A stretch of DNA of 64,000 bases from Rhizobiales bacterium GAS188 (lineage in GTDB: Bacteria > Pseudomonadota > Alphaproteobacteria > Rhizobiales > Beijerinckiaceae). Of the stretch, positions 49,806 through 60,443 are shown piece by piece; position 1 is the first letter of the stretch, and every line of letters starts with the position of its first letter. Under the pieces are notes generated by a model. It saw only the letters and a program-made list of their open reading frames with translations, was not told the DNA's origin and ran no database searches. Location of the stretch: the NCBI GenBank assembly GCA_900104855.1, contig FNSS01000001.1, positions 7,325,001-7,389,000 on the forward strand. Direction: 5' to 3'. Position numbers and translations under genes: made by a program.

Positions 49806-50318
49806 ATGAATTCAAGCTCCAATGTGTTCAAGCTCTCCGGGAGCCCGCGCCCCGCCCCGAGCGATCTCGACGACAAGGACCTCGCCATTCTGGAAGCGCT
49901 GCAGGAAGACGGCCGCATCCCGCTGTCGAAGCTCGGGCGCAAGGTCGGGCTGTCGCAACCGGCGATGTCGGAGCGGGTCAAGCGTCTGGAGGAGCGCGGC
50001 GTGATCACCGGCTACGGCGCACAAGTGAGCCTCAAGGCGCTGGGCTTGAGCATGATGGCGATCCTTCGCCTCAAGACGGCGCATGAGCATATCGGCGCCT
50101 GCCTGAAACTATTCGCCGAACTTCCCCATATCGTCGAAGTGCACAGGGTCACGGGCGATGATTGCTTCGTCCTGAAAGCCATCGTGCCGACGCCGGAGGA
50201 TCTGGCCGTCATCGTCGATGCGATCGGCCGCTACGGAGCGGTCACGACATCGGTCGTGCTGCGCAGCGAGCCGACGAAGCCGATCAGCCGGGCGCTGCTG
50301 ATCGCCGCGAAGCGATAG
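49806..50318 (+). CDS. Lrp/AsnC family transcriptional regulator
   Basis: This 170-residue protein has an N-terminal winged helix (LDDKDLAILEALQEDGRIPL, then LGRKVGLSQPAMSERVKRLE) and a C-terminal RAM ligand-binding domain (HRVTGDDCFVLKAIVPTPED). It likely senses an amino acid. GGAGG lies 10 bp upstream of the ATG at 49806. The intergenic position suggests it controls the divergent GST gene. Confidence 0.92.
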   Translation: MNSSSNVFKLSGSPRPAPSDLDDKDLAILEALQEDGRIPLSKLGRKVGLSQPAMSERVKRLEERGVITGYGAQVSLKALGLSMMAILRLKTAHEHIGACLKLFAELPHIVEVHRVTGDDCFVLKAIVPTPEDLAVIVDAIGRYGAVTTSVVLRSEPTKPISRALLIAAKR

Positions 50319-50325
50319 CCGATAC

Positions 50326-50350
50326 GAAAAAGGCGCCCGATGGGGCGCCT
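50326..50350 (-). terminator. Intrinsic terminator of the ribosomal operon
   Basis: Read on the minus strand, AGGCGCCC, loop CATC, GGGCGCCT and then TTTTT forms a perfect 8-bp GC-rich stem with a T-run, 25 bp after the rplQ stop. The opposite strand has the stem but no good T-run for the Lrp/AsnC gene. Confidence 0.9.
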
Positions 50351-50375
50351 GTTCGTTGTAGCGAAGATCCGAGCG

Positions 50376-50795
50376 TCAGGCGGCCTCGACCACTTCGGTC
50401 TTCTGGGTCGGGCCGGAATCGAGGCCCTTGGCGTCGACGTCGCGATCGACGAACTCGATCACCGCGACCGGAGCGGCATCGCCATAGCGGTAGCCGGCCT
50501 TGAGGATGCGCGTATAGCCGCCGAACCGCTCCTTGTAGCGCGGGCCGATGACCTCGATCAGCTTCTTGACCATCTGCTCATCGCCGAGCTTGGCAAGGGC
50601 CTGGCGGCGGGCATGCAGGTCGCCGCGCTTGCCGAGGGTCACGAGCTTCTCCACCACCGGGCGCAGATCCTTGGCCTTGGGCAGCGTCGTCACGATCTGC
50701 TCATGCTTGATGAGCGAGGCCGCGAGATTGGCGAACATGGCTTGGCGATGCTCGGAGGAGCGGCCGAAGCGGCGATAGCTCTTGCGATGATACAT
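50376..50795 (-). CDS. rplQ: 50S ribosomal protein L17
   Basis: This 139-residue protein starts [20 protein letters not shown], the conserved L17 start. It has the usual core [18 protein letters not shown] and a short acidic tail. It is the last gene of the ribosomal superoperon and is followed by the terminator at 50326-50350. Confidence 0.97.
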   Translation of the reverse strand: MYHRKSYRRFGRSSEHRQAMFANLAASLIKHEQIVTTLPKAKDLRPVVEKLVTLGKRGDLHARRQALAKLGDEQMVKKLIEVIGPRYKERFGGYTRILKAGYRYGDAAPVAVIEFVDRDVDAKGLDSGPTQKTEVVEAA

Positions 50796-50828
50796 GACGC
50801 TGATCCTCGTGCCGGCTTGCGCCGCGTC

Positions 50829-51845
50829 TCAATAATGTTCTTCGAAGCGCTTCGCCAGCTCTTCGATGTTCTCCGGCGGCCACCCCGTGACCTCCATGCC
50901 CAGATGCAGCCCCATGGTCGCCAGCACCTCCTTGATCTCGTTCAAGGATTTGCGGCCGAAATTCGGGGTGCGCAGCATCTCGGCTTCCGACTTCTGGATG
51001 AGGTCGCCGATATAGACCACATTGTCGTTCTTGAGGCAGTTCGCCGAGCGCACCGATAATTCGAGCTCGTCGACCTTCTTGAGGAGGGCCGGGTTGAAGG
51101 GCAGCTCCGGCGTCGAGACCGAGACGGCCTGCTCCTTGCGGGGCTCCTCGAAATTCACGAAGACATTGAGCTGGTCCTGGATGATGCGCGCCGCATAAGC
51201 GACGGCGTCGTCCGGTGTGATGGCGCCATTGGTCTCGATCGCCATGGAGAGCTTGTCATAGTCGAGCACCTGACCCTCGCGGGTGTTCTCGACGCGGTAG
51301 GACACCTTCTTCACCGGGCTGAACAGGCTGTCGACCGGGATGAGGCCGATCGGGGCATCCTCGGCGCGGTTCTTGTCGGCCGGCACATAGCCCTTGCCGT
51401 TCGCAACCGTGAGCTCCATGCGGAACTCGGCTGCCTCGTCGAGCGTGCAGATGACGAGCTCGGGATTGAGGATCTGCATGTCGCCGCTGACGGTGATGTC
51501 GCCGGCCTTGACGCTGCCCGGGCCCTGCTTGCGCAAGGTCAGGCGCTTGGGCTGCTCGCTCTGCATCTTGAGCGCGATCGCCTTGACGTTCAGGATGATG
51601 TCCGTGACATCCTCGCGCACGCCGGCGATCGAGGAGAATTCGTGCAGCACGCCGTCGATCTGGATCGAGGTAACCGCCGCGCCCTGAAGCGAGGAGAGCA
51701 GCACGCGACGCAGCGCATTGCCGAGCGTCGTGCCGAAGCCCCGCTCGAGCGGCTCCGCGACCAGTGTCGCCGCACGGTGCGACTGATCGCCATAGGAGAC
51801 CTCGAGCTTCGAGGGCCTGATCAAATCCTGCCAGTTCTTGTGCAT
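50829..51845 (-). CDS. rpoA: RNA polymerase subunit alpha
   Basis: This 338-residue subunit seeds core RNA polymerase assembly. The N-terminal dimerisation domain has [20 protein letters not shown]. After a linker, the C-terminal domain has [20 protein letters not shown] and the UP-element-contacting [20 protein letters not shown]. The ATG at 51845 ([13 protein letters not shown]) is preferred because AAGGA lies 10 bp upstream; an ATG at 51854 is too close to that box. Confidence 0.97.
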   Translation of the reverse strand: MHKNWQDLIRPSKLEVSYGDQSHRAATLVAEPLERGFGTTLGNALRRVLLSSLQGAAVTSIQIDGVLHEFSSIAGVREDVTDIILNVKAIALKMQSEQPKRLTLRKQGPGSVKAGDITVSGDMQILNPELVICTLDEAAEFRMELTVANGKGYVPADKNRAEDAPIGLIPVDSLFSPVKKVSYRVENTREGQVLDYDKLSMAIETNGAITPDDAVAYAARIIQDQLNVFVNFEEPRKEQAVSVSTPELPFNPALLKKVDELELSVRSANCLKNDNVVYIGDLIQKSEAEMLRTPNFGRKSLNEIKEVLATMGLHLGMEVTGWPPENIEELAKRFEEHY

Positions 51846-51923
51846 CACGGCCATATCCTTTGACAGCTCGGCCCCGGCGCAAAACCGGGGCGAAAAAACG
51901 ATTGAGTCGGACGGAAGCGAGGC

Positions 51924-52313
51924 TTAGACGCGCCGGCGCTTGCGCGGGCGGCAACCATTATGCGGGATCGGCGTCACGTCCCGGATCGAGGTGACGGTGA
52001 AGCCGGAGGCCTGCAGCGCGCGCAGCGCCGATTCACGCCCCGAGCCGGGACCCGAAACCTCGACCTCGATCATCTTGACGCCGTGCTCCTGCGCCTTGCG
52101 GGCGGCATCCTCAGCCGCGACCTGCGCCGCATAGGGCGTCGACTTGCGGTTGCCCTTGAAGCCCATCACGCCCGAGGACGACCAGGAGATGGCATTGCCC
52201 TGCGCATCGGTGATGGTGATCATCGTATTGTTGAAACTCGCATTCACATGCGCAACGCCCGAGGCGATGTTCTTGCGCTCGCGCCGCCTGACGCGACCGG
52301 CTTCCTTGGCCAT
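51924..52313 (-). CDS. rpsK: 30S ribosomal protein S11
   Basis: This 129-residue protein contains [20 protein letters not shown] and the conserved end [10 protein letters not shown]. It lines the mRNA path on the 30S platform. It lies between rpsM and rpoA as usual. Confidence 0.97.
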   Translation of the reverse strand: MAKEAGRVRRRERKNIASGVAHVNASFNNTMITITDAQGNAISWSSSGVMGFKGNRKSTPYAAQVAAEDAARKAQEHGVKMIEVEVSGPGSGRESALRALQASGFTVTSIRDVTPIPHNGCRPRKRRRV

Positions 52314-52388
52314 GATCCATTCTCCAAGCGCCGGGCGACCCGCCCCGGCGACAAACTGCCTTGCGCCGACGCGGCGCGGACGATCGAA

Positions 52389-52757
52389 TTACTTCTTCTT
52401 GCCGGCGATCGGCTTCGCCTTGCCCTTGCGGGTGCGGGCGTTGGTATGGGTGCGCTGACCGCGCACAGGCAGGCCGCGGCGGTGACGCAGGCCGCGATAG
52501 GCTCCGAGATCCATCAGCCGCTTGATGTTCATTGCGACATCACGACGCAGATCGCCCTCGACCATGTATTCGCGGTCGATCATCTCGCGGATCTGCAGGA
52601 CTTCCTGGTCGGTCAGCTGGAACACGCGCCGTTCGGGAGCGATGCCGACCTTGTTGCAGATGATCTCGGCATTGGCTGGGCCGATTCCATAGATATACCG
52701 CAGCGCAATAGAAACGCGCTTATTGGTCGGTATGTTGACGCCAGCAATGCGAGCCAC
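52389..52757 (-). CDS. rpsM: 30S ribosomal protein S13
   Basis: This 122-residue protein begins [20 protein letters not shown] and ends in the basic [17 protein letters not shown]. It forms the 30S head bridges to the 50S subunit. Downstream of adk there is a 184-bp gap with a promoter-like pair, so rpsM-rpsK-rpoA-rplQ may also be transcribed separately. Confidence 0.97.
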   Translation of the reverse strand: MARIAGVNIPTNKRVSIALRYIYGIGPANAEIICNKVGIAPERRVFQLTDQEVLQIREMIDREYMVEGDLRRDVAMNIKRLMDLGAYRGLRHRRGLPVRGQRTHTNARTRKGKAKPIAGKKK

Positions 52758-52896
52758 GTCGCTTCTCCCTCAAGCGGAGCGGCAATATGCCGTTCCGGTC
52801 ATCATAACTGTCCCGAATTCCGAACCGGGCGACAAAGACAAAAGCAGTCGGCTCGGTTGCCCGGCCAACTGCAGAGGTCATCCTTGGTTCGCACCG

Positions 52897-52925
52897 CTTC
52901 TAGGACCAACCTCGTCTTTCGTCAA
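52897..52925 (-). promoter_or_regulatory. Candidate promoter for rpsM-rpsK-rpoA-rplQ
   Basis: On the minus strand TTGACG (52925-52920), a 17-bp spacer and TAGAAG (52902-52897) lie in the otherwise empty adk-rpsM gap. The -35 and spacing are good; the -10 is fair. Confidence 0.4.
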
Positions 52926-52941
52926 CACGCGTATATGCGGT

Positions 52942-53535
52942 TCACGCATGCACTCGATGTTGCAATGCAGTATCGATAGCGCTTGTCACCGCATCGATCG
53001 AATCCATGCCGTTGACGGCCTTCAAAGAGCCCATTCGGCGATAATAGGCCGAAACCGGCGCGGTTTGCGCGCGGTAAGCGGCTAATCGCGTGCTGAACAC
53101 GGTCGGATCATCGTCCTTGCGCACCGGCAATCCGGCATGCTTGGCCTCTTCGGCCCGCTTAACGATACGGTCGACGAGCTTCTCGGCATCGACCTCGAGC
53201 TCGATCACGGCATCCAGCTTCTGTTCCTTGGCCTTGAGCATGGCATCGAGCGATTCGGCCTGAGCCACGGTGCGCGGAAAGCCGTCGAGAACGAAGCCCT
53301 TCGCCGCATCCTTCTCGGCGATGCGATCTTCGATGATCTTGACCACGATCGTGTCGGGGACGAGATCGCCGCGATCCATGATCTCCTTGGCCTCGAGGCC
53401 GGTCGGCGTGCCGGCAGCGCCCGCGGCGCGCAGCATGTCCCCGGTCGACAGATGCAAAAGGCCGAATTTCTCGACGAGCCTTGCCGCCTGGGTTCCCTTG
53501 CCGGCTCCCGGTGGTCCGAGCAGCACAAGCCTCAT
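52942..53535 (-). CDS. adk: Adenylate kinase (short type)
   Basis: This 197-residue enzyme interconverts ATP plus AMP with two ADP. It has the P-loop [20 protein letters not shown], the AMP-binding [11 protein letters not shown] and [13 protein letters not shown]. The insert after [11 protein letters not shown] is short, so it lacks the zinc-type LID domain, as in other alphaproteobacterial short forms. Its ATG overlaps the secY stop by 4 bp. Confidence 0.97.
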   Translation of the reverse strand: MRLVLLGPPGAGKGTQAARLVEKFGLLHLSTGDMLRAAGAAGTPTGLEAKEIMDRGDLVPDTIVVKIIEDRIAEKDAAKGFVLDGFPRTVAQAESLDAMLKAKEQKLDAVIELEVDAEKLVDRIVKRAEEAKHAGLPVRKDDDPTVFSTRLAAYRAQTAPVSAYYRRMGSLKAVNGMDSIDAVTSAIDTALQHRVHA

Positions 53536-54866
53536 CGGCGCTTCCCCCGCAACTTCGACTTCTTGATCAGGCCTTCATATTGATGCGCGAGCAGATGGCC
53601 GTTGATCTGTGCCACCGTATCCATCGTCACGCTCACCACGATCAGCAGCGAAGTCCCGCCGAAATAATAGGGCAAGGAGGCCGAGGACACCAGGATTTCC
53701 GGGATGAGGCAGATGATGGCGAGATAGGCCGCACCGATCACCGTGATCCGCGTCAGGATGGTGTCGATATAGGCGGCGGTCCGCTCGCCCGGCCGGATGC
53801 CGAGGATGATGCCGCCATGCTTCTTGAGATTGTCGGCGGTCTCCTGCGGATTGAAGACGATCGCCGTGTAGAAGAAGGCGAAGAACACGATCATCGCCAC
53901 ATAGAGGACCATGTAGAGCGGCCGGCCATGGCCGAGATAGGTCGACAAGGCGCCGATGAAGCCGCTGCCGTCATTCTGCGAGAAGCTCGCAATGGTGGTC
54001 GGCAAGAGCAGCAGCGAGGAGGCGAAGATCGGCGGGATGACGCCCGAGGTGTTGAGCTTGAGCGGCAGGAACGAGGTCTGCGCCTCATAGACGCGATTGC
54101 CCGATTGGCGCTTTGGATAGTTGATCAACAGGCGTCGCTGCGCCCGCTCCATGAACACGCAGAAGGCGATGACGGCGACCGACATCACGATCACGCCGAA
54201 GATCAGCCCCGTCGAGATCGCGCCCTGCTTCCCGAGATCCAGCATGTTCACGAAGGCGGTCGGCAGATTGGCGACGATCCCTGAGAAAATGATCAGCGAG
54301 GAGCCGTTGCCGATGCCGCGGCTGGTGATCTGCTCGCCGAGCCACATCAGGAACAGCGTGCCGCCGGTGAGCGTGATCACAGTCGAGATGCGAAAGAACA
54401 GGCCCGGCTGCAGCACCACATTGCCGCTCGAGGATTCGAGCCCGACCGCGATGCCATAGGCCTGGAACACCGCCAGCACCACCGTGAGATAGCGCGTATA
54501 TTGGTTGAGGACCTTGCGACCGGCCTCGCCTTCCTTCTTCAGCGCCTCGAGCTGAGGCGAGAGCGAAGTGAGGAGCTGGATGATGATCGATGCCGAGATA
54601 TACGGCATGATGTTCAAGGCGAAAATGGCGAGGCGGCCGACCGCGCCGCCCGAGAACATGTTGAACAGGCCCAGAATCCCGCCTTGCGCCTGCTTGAAGG
54701 TCTCGGCGAGGGCGTCCGGGTTGATGCCCGGCATCGGGATATAGGTGCCGAGCCGATAGACGACGAGCGCGCCGAGCGTGAACCAGATGCGCTTCTTGAG
54801 TTCCTCGGCCTTGGCGAAGGCGCCGAGATTGAAATTGGAAGCGATCTGTTCGGCGGCCGAAGCCAT
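53532..54866 (-). CDS. secY: Protein translocase subunit SecY
   Basis: This 444-residue ten-helix channel subunit of the Sec translocon contains [20 protein letters not shown] and [12 protein letters not shown] near the N-terminus. The plug/helix-2 region is [20 protein letters not shown], and the C-terminal cytoplasmic end is [20 protein letters not shown]. It lies between rplO and adk as expected. Confidence 0.97.
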   Translation of the reverse strand: MASAAEQIASNFNLGAFAKAEELKKRIWFTLGALVVYRLGTYIPMPGINPDALAETFKQAQGGILGLFNMFSGGAVGRLAIFALNIMPYISASIIIQLLTSLSPQLEALKKEGEAGRKVLNQYTRYLTVVLAVFQAYGIAVGLESSSGNVVLQPGLFFRISTVITLTGGTLFLMWLGEQITSRGIGNGSSLIIFSGIVANLPTAFVNMLDLGKQGAISTGLIFGVIVMSVAVIAFCVFMERAQRRLLINYPKRQSGNRVYEAQTSFLPLKLNTSGVIPPIFASSLLLLPTTIASFSQNDGSGFIGALSTYLGHGRPLYMVLYVAMIVFFAFFYTAIVFNPQETADNLKKHGGIILGIRPGERTAAYIDTILTRITVIGAAYLAIICLIPEILVSSASLPYYFGGTSLLIVVSVTMDTVAQINGHLLAHQYEGLIKKSKLRGKRR

Positions 54867-55014
54867 GTTTATCTATCTCCGCATCTGCCTGCCGGCCTCG
54901 ACCGATCCGGTCTCGACTAACATCGGCGCTTTTCCCCGATGACCGGATCACACGCGAGGCAATCACATGCGCGAGGCAATCACCTGCACGAAGTAGGTGC
55001 TGGAGCGCCAACCA

Positions 55015-55494
55015 TCAAGCGGCGGGCGCTTCCTGCGTCAGAATCTTCACCGAGCCGCCGGCCTTCTCGATCGCCGCCACCGCCGACTTCGACGCGCCTG
55101 CCACCTCGAAGGTCAGCTTCGCCTTCAATTCGCCGCGCCCGAGCAGCTTGACGCCGTCGCGAGCCGAACGGCAGATGCCGCTTTCGACCAGCGCCGCGAC
55201 ATCGATCGGCTTGCCGCCGACGAGCTTGCCGGCATCGATCGCCACCTGAATGCGGTCAAGATTGACCTCGTTCAGGTCGCGCCGGAACAGGCTGCGGAAG
55301 CCGCGCTTGGGCAGGCGGCGATGCATCGGCATCTGTCCGCCCTCGAACCCCTTCACGGCAACGCCGGTGCGCGCCTTCTGACCCTTGACACCGCGCCCGG
55401 CGGTCTTGCCCTTGCCGGAGCCGATGCCACGACCGACGCGCTTCCTGACCTTCAGGGCGCCGGGATTGTCGGAAATCTCGTTGAGCTTCATCAC
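55015..55494 (-). CDS. rplO: 50S ribosomal protein L15
   Basis: This 159-residue protein begins [20 protein letters not shown], then the glycine-rich [20 protein letters not shown]. It helps late 50S assembly. It is 7 bp after rpmD. The 148-bp gap before secY holds a short direct repeat, GCGAGGCAATCAC (54954 and 54971), but no gene. Confidence 0.96.
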   Translation of the reverse strand: MMKLNEISDNPGALKVRKRVGRGIGSGKGKTAGRGVKGQKARTGVAVKGFEGGQMPMHRRLPKRGFRSLFRRDLNEVNLDRIQVAIDAGKLVGGKPIDVAALVESGICRSARDGVKLLGRGELKAKLTFEVAGASKSAVAAIEKAGGSVKILTQEAPAA

Positions 55495-55501
55495 ATCCTC
55501 C

Positions 55502-55690
55502 TCACTGCGCTTCGACGACGCGCACGAGGTGCTTCACTTGCTCGATCATGCCCCGGATCGACGGTGTATCCGCGAGCGTCGAACGGCGGTGCATCTTGTT
55601 CAGGCGAAGACCGATCAGCGCCTGGCGCTGGCGGAAATCGCGGCGGATCGGCGAACCGATCTGCTCGATGGTGATCGTCTTGTCGGCCAT
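55502..55690 (-). CDS. rpmD: 50S ribosomal protein L30
   Basis: This 62-residue protein starts [20 protein letters not shown] and contains [19 protein letters not shown], typical of L30. The ATG at 55690 is set by homology; the same frame is open upstream through rpsE but is not coding there. Confidence 0.96.
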   Translation of the reverse strand: MADKTITIEQIGSPIRRDFRQRQALIGLRLNKMHRRSTLADTPSIRGMIEQVKHLVRVVEAQ

Positions 55691-55703
55691 GACCACCCTC
55701 CCC

Positions 55704-56258
55704 TCACGCGTCGCCCGAGGCGTCGGTCGCCTCGATCTGGCGGCGGGCCTGCAGGACCGCGATCTTGAGGCCGCGGCGAGCCGCGACCGAACGCGGCGAA
55801 TCCTCATGCGCCAAGGCATCGAAAGTGGCGCGCACGAGGTTGTAGGGGTTCGAGGAGCCGAGCGACTTGGCGACCACGTCCTGGATGCCGAGCGACTCGA
55901 ACACGGCGCGCATCGGGCCGCCGGCGATGATGCCGGTGCCGGCGGGTGCGGTGCGCAGCACGACGCGGCCCGCGCCATGGCGGCCGGTGGCGTCATGATG
56001 CAGCGTGCGGCCCTCGCGCAGCGGGATGCGCACCAGGCCGCGCCGCGCGGCCTCGGTCGCCTTACGGATGGCTTCCGGCACCTCGCGCGCCTTGCCGTGG
56101 CCGAAGCCGACGCGACCCTTCTGGTCGCCGACAACGACGAGGGCGGCGAAGTTGAAGCGGCGTCCGCCCTTCACCACTTTCGCAACCCGGTTGATATGCA
56201 CGAGGCGGTCGACGAATTCGCTGTCCCGCTCCTCGCGCTTGGCCGTATCTCTCGCCAT
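55704..56258 (-). CDS. rpsE: 30S ribosomal protein S5
   Basis: This 184-residue protein has the N-terminal RNA-binding region [20 protein letters not shown] and the conserved [20 protein letters not shown], followed by [20 protein letters not shown]. It contributes to translational accuracy. Confidence 0.97.
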   Translation of the reverse strand: MARDTAKREERDSEFVDRLVHINRVAKVVKGGRRFNFAALVVVGDQKGRVGFGHGKAREVPEAIRKATEAARRGLVRIPLREGRTLHHDATGRHGAGRVVLRTAPAGTGIIAGGPMRAVFESLGIQDVVAKSLGSSNPYNLVRATFDALAHEDSPRSVAARRGLKIAVLQARRQIEATDASGDA

Positions 56259-56317
56259 GATCTTCTCTCGACTAACGCGGGTCGGCAGGCCCCGCTCGCT
56301 TCGCTGTATGCCTGCCG

Positions 56318-56680
56318 TCAGAATTCGAGGCCGGCCTCGCGGGCAGCCTCGGCGAGCGCCTTGACGCGCCCATGGAACAGATAGCCGCCGCGATCGAAGA
56401 CGATGCGCGTGAAGCCCTTGGCCTTGGCGCGCTCGGCGATCGTCTTGCCGACCGCGGCCGCGGCCGCGATGGTGGCGCCGTTCTTCAGCTCGCTGCGCAG
56501 CTCCTTTTCGAGCGACGAGGCGGCGACCAGCGTCACCCCCTTCGCGTCGTCGATGAGCTGGGCGTAGATCTGCTTCGAGGAACGGTGCACCGACAGGCGC
56601 GCCCGTCCATTGGCGGCCGCCTTCACGGAGCGGCGGATGCGCGCGGTGCGGCGCGCGCGAATATGCGTATGCTTCGTCAT
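56318..56680 (-). CDS. rplR: 50S ribosomal protein L18
   Basis: This 120-residue 5S rRNA-binding protein contains [20 protein letters not shown] and the conserved end [20 protein letters not shown]. The ATG at 56680 ([10 protein letters not shown]) is chosen by homology over an upstream extension that overlaps rplF. Confidence 0.97.
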   Translation of the reverse strand: MTKHTHIRARRTARIRRSVKAAANGRARLSVHRSSKQIYAQLIDDAKGVTLVAASSLEKELRSELKNGATIAAAAAVGKTIAERAKAKGFTRIVFDRGGYLFHGRVKALAEAAREAGLEF

Positions 56681-56693
56681 CGCTTCGCCATCC

Positions 56694-57227
56694 TCACTTC
56701 TTCTTGCCTTCCTTGCGGAAGATGAATTCGCCGGCATATTTCACGCCCTTGCCCTTATAGGGCTCCGGCGGACGCAACGACCGGATCTCGGCCGCCGCCT
56801 GCCCGACGCGCTGCTTGTCGATGCCGGCGAGCACGATCTCGGTCGGCTTCGGCGTGGTGATCGCCACCCCGTCCGGAGCCGCGAAATCGATCTCGTGGCT
56901 ATAGCCGAGCGACAGCTTCAGGACCTTGCCCTGGGCCGCCGCGCGATAGCCGACGCCGGTGATCTCGAGGCGCTTCTCGAACCCCTTGGTCACACCCTCG
57001 ACGAGGTTCGCGATACGGGCCCGCGAGGTCCCCCACAAGGCGCGCGCCTGCTTGGAGGGCGAGCGCGGATCGACCTTGATCGCGCCCTTCTCCAAGACGA
57101 CCGACACGTCGTCGGGAACGACGAAGCGCAACTCGCCCTTCGCCCCCTTGATCTTTACCGCCTGGCCCTCGACCGCGGCGGTGACGCCGCTGGGAACCGG
57201 GACCGGCTTCTTGCCTACACGAGACAT
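56694..57227 (-). CDS. rplF: 50S ribosomal protein L6
   Basis: This 177-residue protein starts [20 protein letters not shown] and ends with the L6 signature [20 protein letters not shown]. It binds 23S rRNA near the factor site. Confidence 0.97.
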   Translation of the reverse strand: MSRVGKKPVPVPSGVTAAVEGQAVKIKGAKGELRFVVPDDVSVVLEKGAIKVDPRSPSKQARALWGTSRARIANLVEGVTKGFEKRLEITGVGYRAAAQGKVLKLSLGYSHEIDFAAPDGVAITTPKPTEIVLAGIDKQRVGQAAAEIRSLRPPEPYKGKGVKYAGEFIFRKEGKKK

Positions 57228-57247
57228 GATGCTCTCTCTCGAAACGA

Positions 57248-57646
57248 TCAGAATATGGTGCAGAGCACCTCGCCGCCCACATGGCGCTCGCGCGCCTCAT
57301 GGTCGGCCATGACGCCGAGCGGCGTGGACAGGATGGCCATGCCGAGGCCGTTCGCCACGCGCGGCATCGTGGTCACGGTCGAATAGACGCGCCGGCCCGG
57401 CTTCGACACCCGCGCGATTTCGCGGATGACGGGCTGGCCGTCATAATATTTGAGCTCCACCTCGAACTCGGTGCGGCCATCGCCGAACTCCGTCGAGTTG
57501 TAGCCGCGGATATAGCCTTCCGCCTGCAGCACGTCGAGGACGCGAGCGCGAAGCTTCGAGCCGGGGGTGGAGACCTTGGTCCGCTTGCGCATCTGCGCGT
57601 TGCGAATGCGGGTCAGCATATCACCGAGAGGATCGTTGATCGCCAT
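57248..57646 (-). CDS. rpsH: 30S ribosomal protein S8
   Basis: This 132-residue protein begins [20 protein letters not shown] and ends [20 protein letters not shown] then [15 protein letters not shown]. In enterobacteria S8 represses the spc operon; whether it does so here cannot be seen. Confidence 0.97.
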   Translation of the reverse strand: MAINDPLGDMLTRIRNAQMRKRTKVSTPGSKLRARVLDVLQAEGYIRGYNSTEFGDGRTEFEVELKYYDGQPVIREIARVSKPGRRVYSTVTTMPRVANGLGMAILSTPLGVMADHEARERHVGGEVLCTIF

Positions 57647-57656
57647 GGGGCCCTCC

Positions 57657-57962
57657 TTACCAGCTCGACTTCACGAGGCCGGGTATCATCCCGCTCGAAC
57701 CCAGATCGCGTAGTGCGATACGGCTCAACTTGAGCTTGCGGTAGACGCCGCGGGGCCGCCCGGACACCTCGCAGCGCAGGCGCACCCGCGTCTGGCTGCC
57801 GTTGCGGGGCAGCTCGGCGAGCTTGACGCGCGCCTGGAAGCGCTCCTCGACCGACAGGTTCTCGTCGGCCGCGAGCGCCTTCAACGCCGCACGCTTCGCC
57901 GCATACTGCTTGGTAAGCCGCATGCGCCTCTTATTGTTCTCGATCGCGCTTTTCTTCGCCAT
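57657..57962 (-). CDS. rpsN: 30S ribosomal protein S14
   Basis: This 101-residue protein, [20 protein letters not shown], ends [20 protein letters not shown] then GLVKSSW. It is the long, zinc-free form: the CxxC motifs of the short form are absent. Confidence 0.97.
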   Translation of the reverse strand: MAKKSAIENNKRRMRLTKQYAAKRAALKALAADENLSVEERFQARVKLAELPRNGSQTRVRLRCEVSGRPRGVYRKLKLSRIALRDLGSSGMIPGLVKSSW

Positions 57963-58003
57963 GTCTCTCTAGGTCTCCAGCGTCCGCGTCTGAGGCTTCT
58001 GCC

Positions 58004-58726
58004 TCACTGCCGGAACGGGAAGTTGAACGCCCGCAAGAGCGCGCGCGCTTCGTCATCGGTCTTCGCCGAGGTGCAAACCACGACGTCGAGCCCCCAGACC
58101 TGATCGATCTTGTCGTAGTTGATCTCGGGGAAAATGATGTGCTCCTTGATGCCGAGCGCGAAATTGCCGCGCCCGTCGAAGCTCTTGGGATTGAGGCCGC
58201 GGAAATCGCGGGCGCGCGGCAGCGCCACCGTCACAAGGCGGTCGATGAATTCGAACATCTGCGCCTTGCGCAAGGTGACCCTGGCGCCGATCGGCTGGTT
58301 CTCGCGCAGCTTGTAGGTGGCAATCGCCTTGCGCGAGCGCGTCACGACGGCCTTCTGGCCGGCGATCAGCGACAGGTCGGCAGCTGCGTTCTCGACCTTC
58401 TTGCGGTCATTGACGCCTTCGCCGACACCCATGTTGAGCACCACCTTGGTGATGGTGGGCACCTGCATCTTGTTCTTGTAACCGAACTCCTCGACGAGCT
58501 TCGGCGCCACCACTTCGGCGTAGAACTTGCGCAGACGCGGCTGATAGCCCTCGGGCATCCGCGGCCGCGCCGATTTCTTGCCGTCGGCCTTCCCCGCCTT
58601 CGCGGCTTTCGCCGCCTTGGCGACCTTGGCGGCAGCCTTCTCGGCGCGCTCGGCGTCCTTCGGCGACTGCGGGACCGTCTTCTCGGCTTTTGCCGCCTTG
58701 TCGGCGGCCGCTTTTGCCTCAGCCAT
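58004..58726 (-). CDS. rplE: 50S ribosomal protein L5 with long Ala/Lys-rich N-terminal extension
   Basis: The normal L5 starts near residue 57 ([20 protein letters not shown]) and runs to the C-terminus with [20 protein letters not shown]. In front lies a 56-residue Ala/Lys/Glu stretch ([18 protein letters not shown]...), making the protein 240 residues instead of about 180-185. The long start at 58726 overlaps rplX by 8 bp, a normal operon spacing. Starting at the inner Met would leave a 168-bp gap in an otherwise tight cluster. The extension therefore looks translated. Confidence 0.93.
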   Translation of the reverse strand: MAEAKAAADKAAKAEKTVPQSPKDAERAEKAAAKVAKAAKAAKAGKADGKKSARPRMPEGYQPRLRKFYAEVVAPKLVEEFGYKNKMQVPTITKVVLNMGVGEGVNDRKKVENAAADLSLIAGQKAVVTRSRKAIATYKLRENQPIGARVTLRKAQMFEFIDRLVTVALPRARDFRGLNPKSFDGRGNFALGIKEHIIFPEINYDKIDQVWGLDVVVCTSAKTDDEARALLRAFNFPFRQ

Positions 58727-59036
58727 CGATCAAATCTCCGGAACGCTTGGCGAAACGAACCTTGCGGCCGTCCTCCAGAATCTTGAAACCGACGCGCGTC
58801 GCCTTGCCGTCCTTCGGATCGGCGACAGCGATATTCGACAGATGGATCGAGGCTTCGCGCGAGATGATGCCGCCTTCGGACTGAGCCGACTGCTTCTGAT
58901 GGCGCTTGATCATGTTGATGCCGCGCACCAGGGCCCGCTGCTCGTCGGGGAACATGCGGATCACTTCACCGTTACGGCCGCGATCACGGCCGGTCAGCAC
59001 GACGACCTTGTCGCCCTTCTTGATCTTCGCGGCCAT
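58719..59036 (-). CDS. rplX: 50S ribosomal protein L24
   Basis: This 105-residue protein starts [20 protein letters not shown] (KOW motif) and contains [20 protein letters not shown]. It initiates 50S assembly. Its ATG overlaps the rplN stop by 1 bp. Confidence 0.97.
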   Translation of the reverse strand: MAAKIKKGDKVVVLTGRDRGRNGEVIRMFPDEQRALVRGINMIKRHQKQSAQSEGGIISREASIHLSNIAVADPKDGKATRVGFKILEDGRKVRFAKRSGDLIDG

Positions 59037-59404
59037 CACAACACCTCCGGCGCGAGCGAGATGATCTTCATATGGTTCTTGGCGCGCAACTCGCGCGGAA
59101 CCGGCCCGAAGATGCGCGTGCCGATCGGCTCCTTCTGGGCATTGATCAGCACGGCGGCATTGCGGTCGAAGCGGATCACCGAGCCGTCGGCGCGGCGGAT
59201 ATCCTTCGAGGTGCGCACGATGACCGCCTTCGTCACCTCGCCCTTCTTGACGCGTCCGCGCGGAATCGCCTCCTTGACGGAGACGACGATGATATCGCCG
59301 ACCGAGGCATATTTGCGCTTCGAGCCGCCGAGCACCTTGATGCACATGACACGCCGCGCGCCGGAATTATCGGCGACGTCGAGGTTGGACTGCATCTGGA
59401 TCAT
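59036..59404 (-). CDS. rplN: 50S ribosomal protein L14
   Basis: This 122-residue protein, [20 protein letters not shown], ends [20 protein letters not shown] then VL. Length and sequence are standard. A 127-bp gap separates it from the upstream rpsQ. Confidence 0.98.
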   Translation of the reverse strand: MIQMQSNLDVADNSGARRVMCIKVLGGSKRKYASVGDIIVVSVKEAIPRGRVKKGEVTKAVIVRTSKDIRRADGSVIRFDRNAAVLINAQKEPIGTRIFGPVPRELRAKNHMKIISLAPEVL

Positions 59405-59531
59405 GGCACGATCCTCATCTTAAGGCCTTCGAACCGGTTTCCGACGCCGCCTCATGCGGGCGCCAGACCTCGTCCGACCGGGCTCAATGCCCGAATTGCG
59501 TTATTGAACCGAAGCTTCAGCGACTGAAGCT

Positions 59532-59777
59532 TCAGCCTTTGGCCGCGGCTTCGCCGACGACCACCCAGTTCTTGAGCTTCGACAAGGGGCGGCTCTCCTC
59601 GATCCGCACCTGGTCGCCCACCTTATGGGCGTTCTTCTCGTCATGAGCGTGGTAATTCTTGGTCCGCCGCACGGTCTTCTTCATGACCGGATGCAGGAAG
59701 CGACGCTCGACCTTGACCACCACGGTCTTGTCCTGCTTGTCGCTGACGACCACGCCCTGAAGGATGCGCTTGGGCAT
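59532..59777 (-). CDS. rpsQ: 30S ribosomal protein S17
   Basis: This 81-residue protein has the OB-fold core [20 protein letters not shown] and [20 protein letters not shown]. It lies 10 bp after rpmC. Confidence 0.97.
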   Translation of the reverse strand: MPKRILQGVVVSDKQDKTVVVKVERRFLHPVMKKTVRRTKNYHAHDEKNAHKVGDQVRIEESRPLSKLKNWVVVGEAAAKG

Positions 59778-59787
59778 CTCGTTCTCC

Positions 59788-60015
59788 TCAACCCTTGTCC
59801 GCGGCGGATTTCGCTGCAGCGGCCTTGTGCCGCGCCAGCGTCTTCACCCGCGCGATGTCGCGCCTCACGACGCGGACCCGCGACGTGTTCTCGAGCTGGC
59901 CGGTCGCCCGCTGGAAGCGCAGGTTGAACTGCTCCTTCTTCAGCTTCAGCAGCTCATCTTGGAGCGCGTCGGCGCCCAGAATCTTCAGATCGCCGAGGCG
60001 GGTGTCGGATTTCAT
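59788..60015 (-). CDS. rpmC: 50S ribosomal protein L29
   Basis: This 75-residue coiled protein contains [20 protein letters not shown] and [20 protein letters not shown]. It borders the exit tunnel. The ATG at 60015 has GGAG 7 bp upstream; a start five codons earlier is less likely. Confidence 0.96.
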   Translation of the reverse strand: MKSDTRLGDLKILGADALQDELLKLKKEQFNLRFQRATGQLENTSRVRVVRRDIARVKTLARHKAAAAKSAADKG

Positions 60016-60026
60016 GGCAATTCTCC

Positions 60027-60440
60027 TCAATCCGGCAGACGTTCGACGAAGCGCGTGCGGATCGGCAGCTTGGCGGCCCCAAGCCGCAGAGCCTCGCGCG
60101 CGGTCTCATTCGGCACGCCATCGACCTCGAACATGATGCGGCCAGGCGCCACCCGGCAGCACCAGAATTCCGGCGCGCCCTTGCCTTTGCCCATGCGCAC
60201 CTCGATGGGCTTCTTCGACACCGGCACGTCCGGAAATATCATGATCCAGACGCGGCCGGCGCGCTTCATCTGGCGCGTGATGGCACGCCGCGCCGCCTCG
60301 ATCTGGCGGGCGGTGACGCGCTCGGGCTCGAGCGCCTTCAGGCCATATTGCCCAAAGGCCAGCGTCGTGCCGCCCTTGGACGTGCCATGGATGCGGCCCT
60401 TGTGCTGCTTGCGGAATTTGGTCTTCTTCGGCTGCAGCAT
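60027..60440 (-). CDS. rplP: 50S ribosomal protein L16
   Basis: This 137-residue protein starts [20 protein letters not shown] and contains [20 protein letters not shown]. It is needed for tRNA A-site binding. Confidence 0.98.
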   Translation of the reverse strand: MLQPKKTKFRKQHKGRIHGTSKGGTTLAFGQYGLKALEPERVTARQIEAARRAITRQMKRAGRVWIMIFPDVPVSKKPIEVRMGKGKGAPEFWCCRVAPGRIMFEVDGVPNETAREALRLGAAKLPIRTRFVERLPD

Positions 60441-60443
60441 GAC

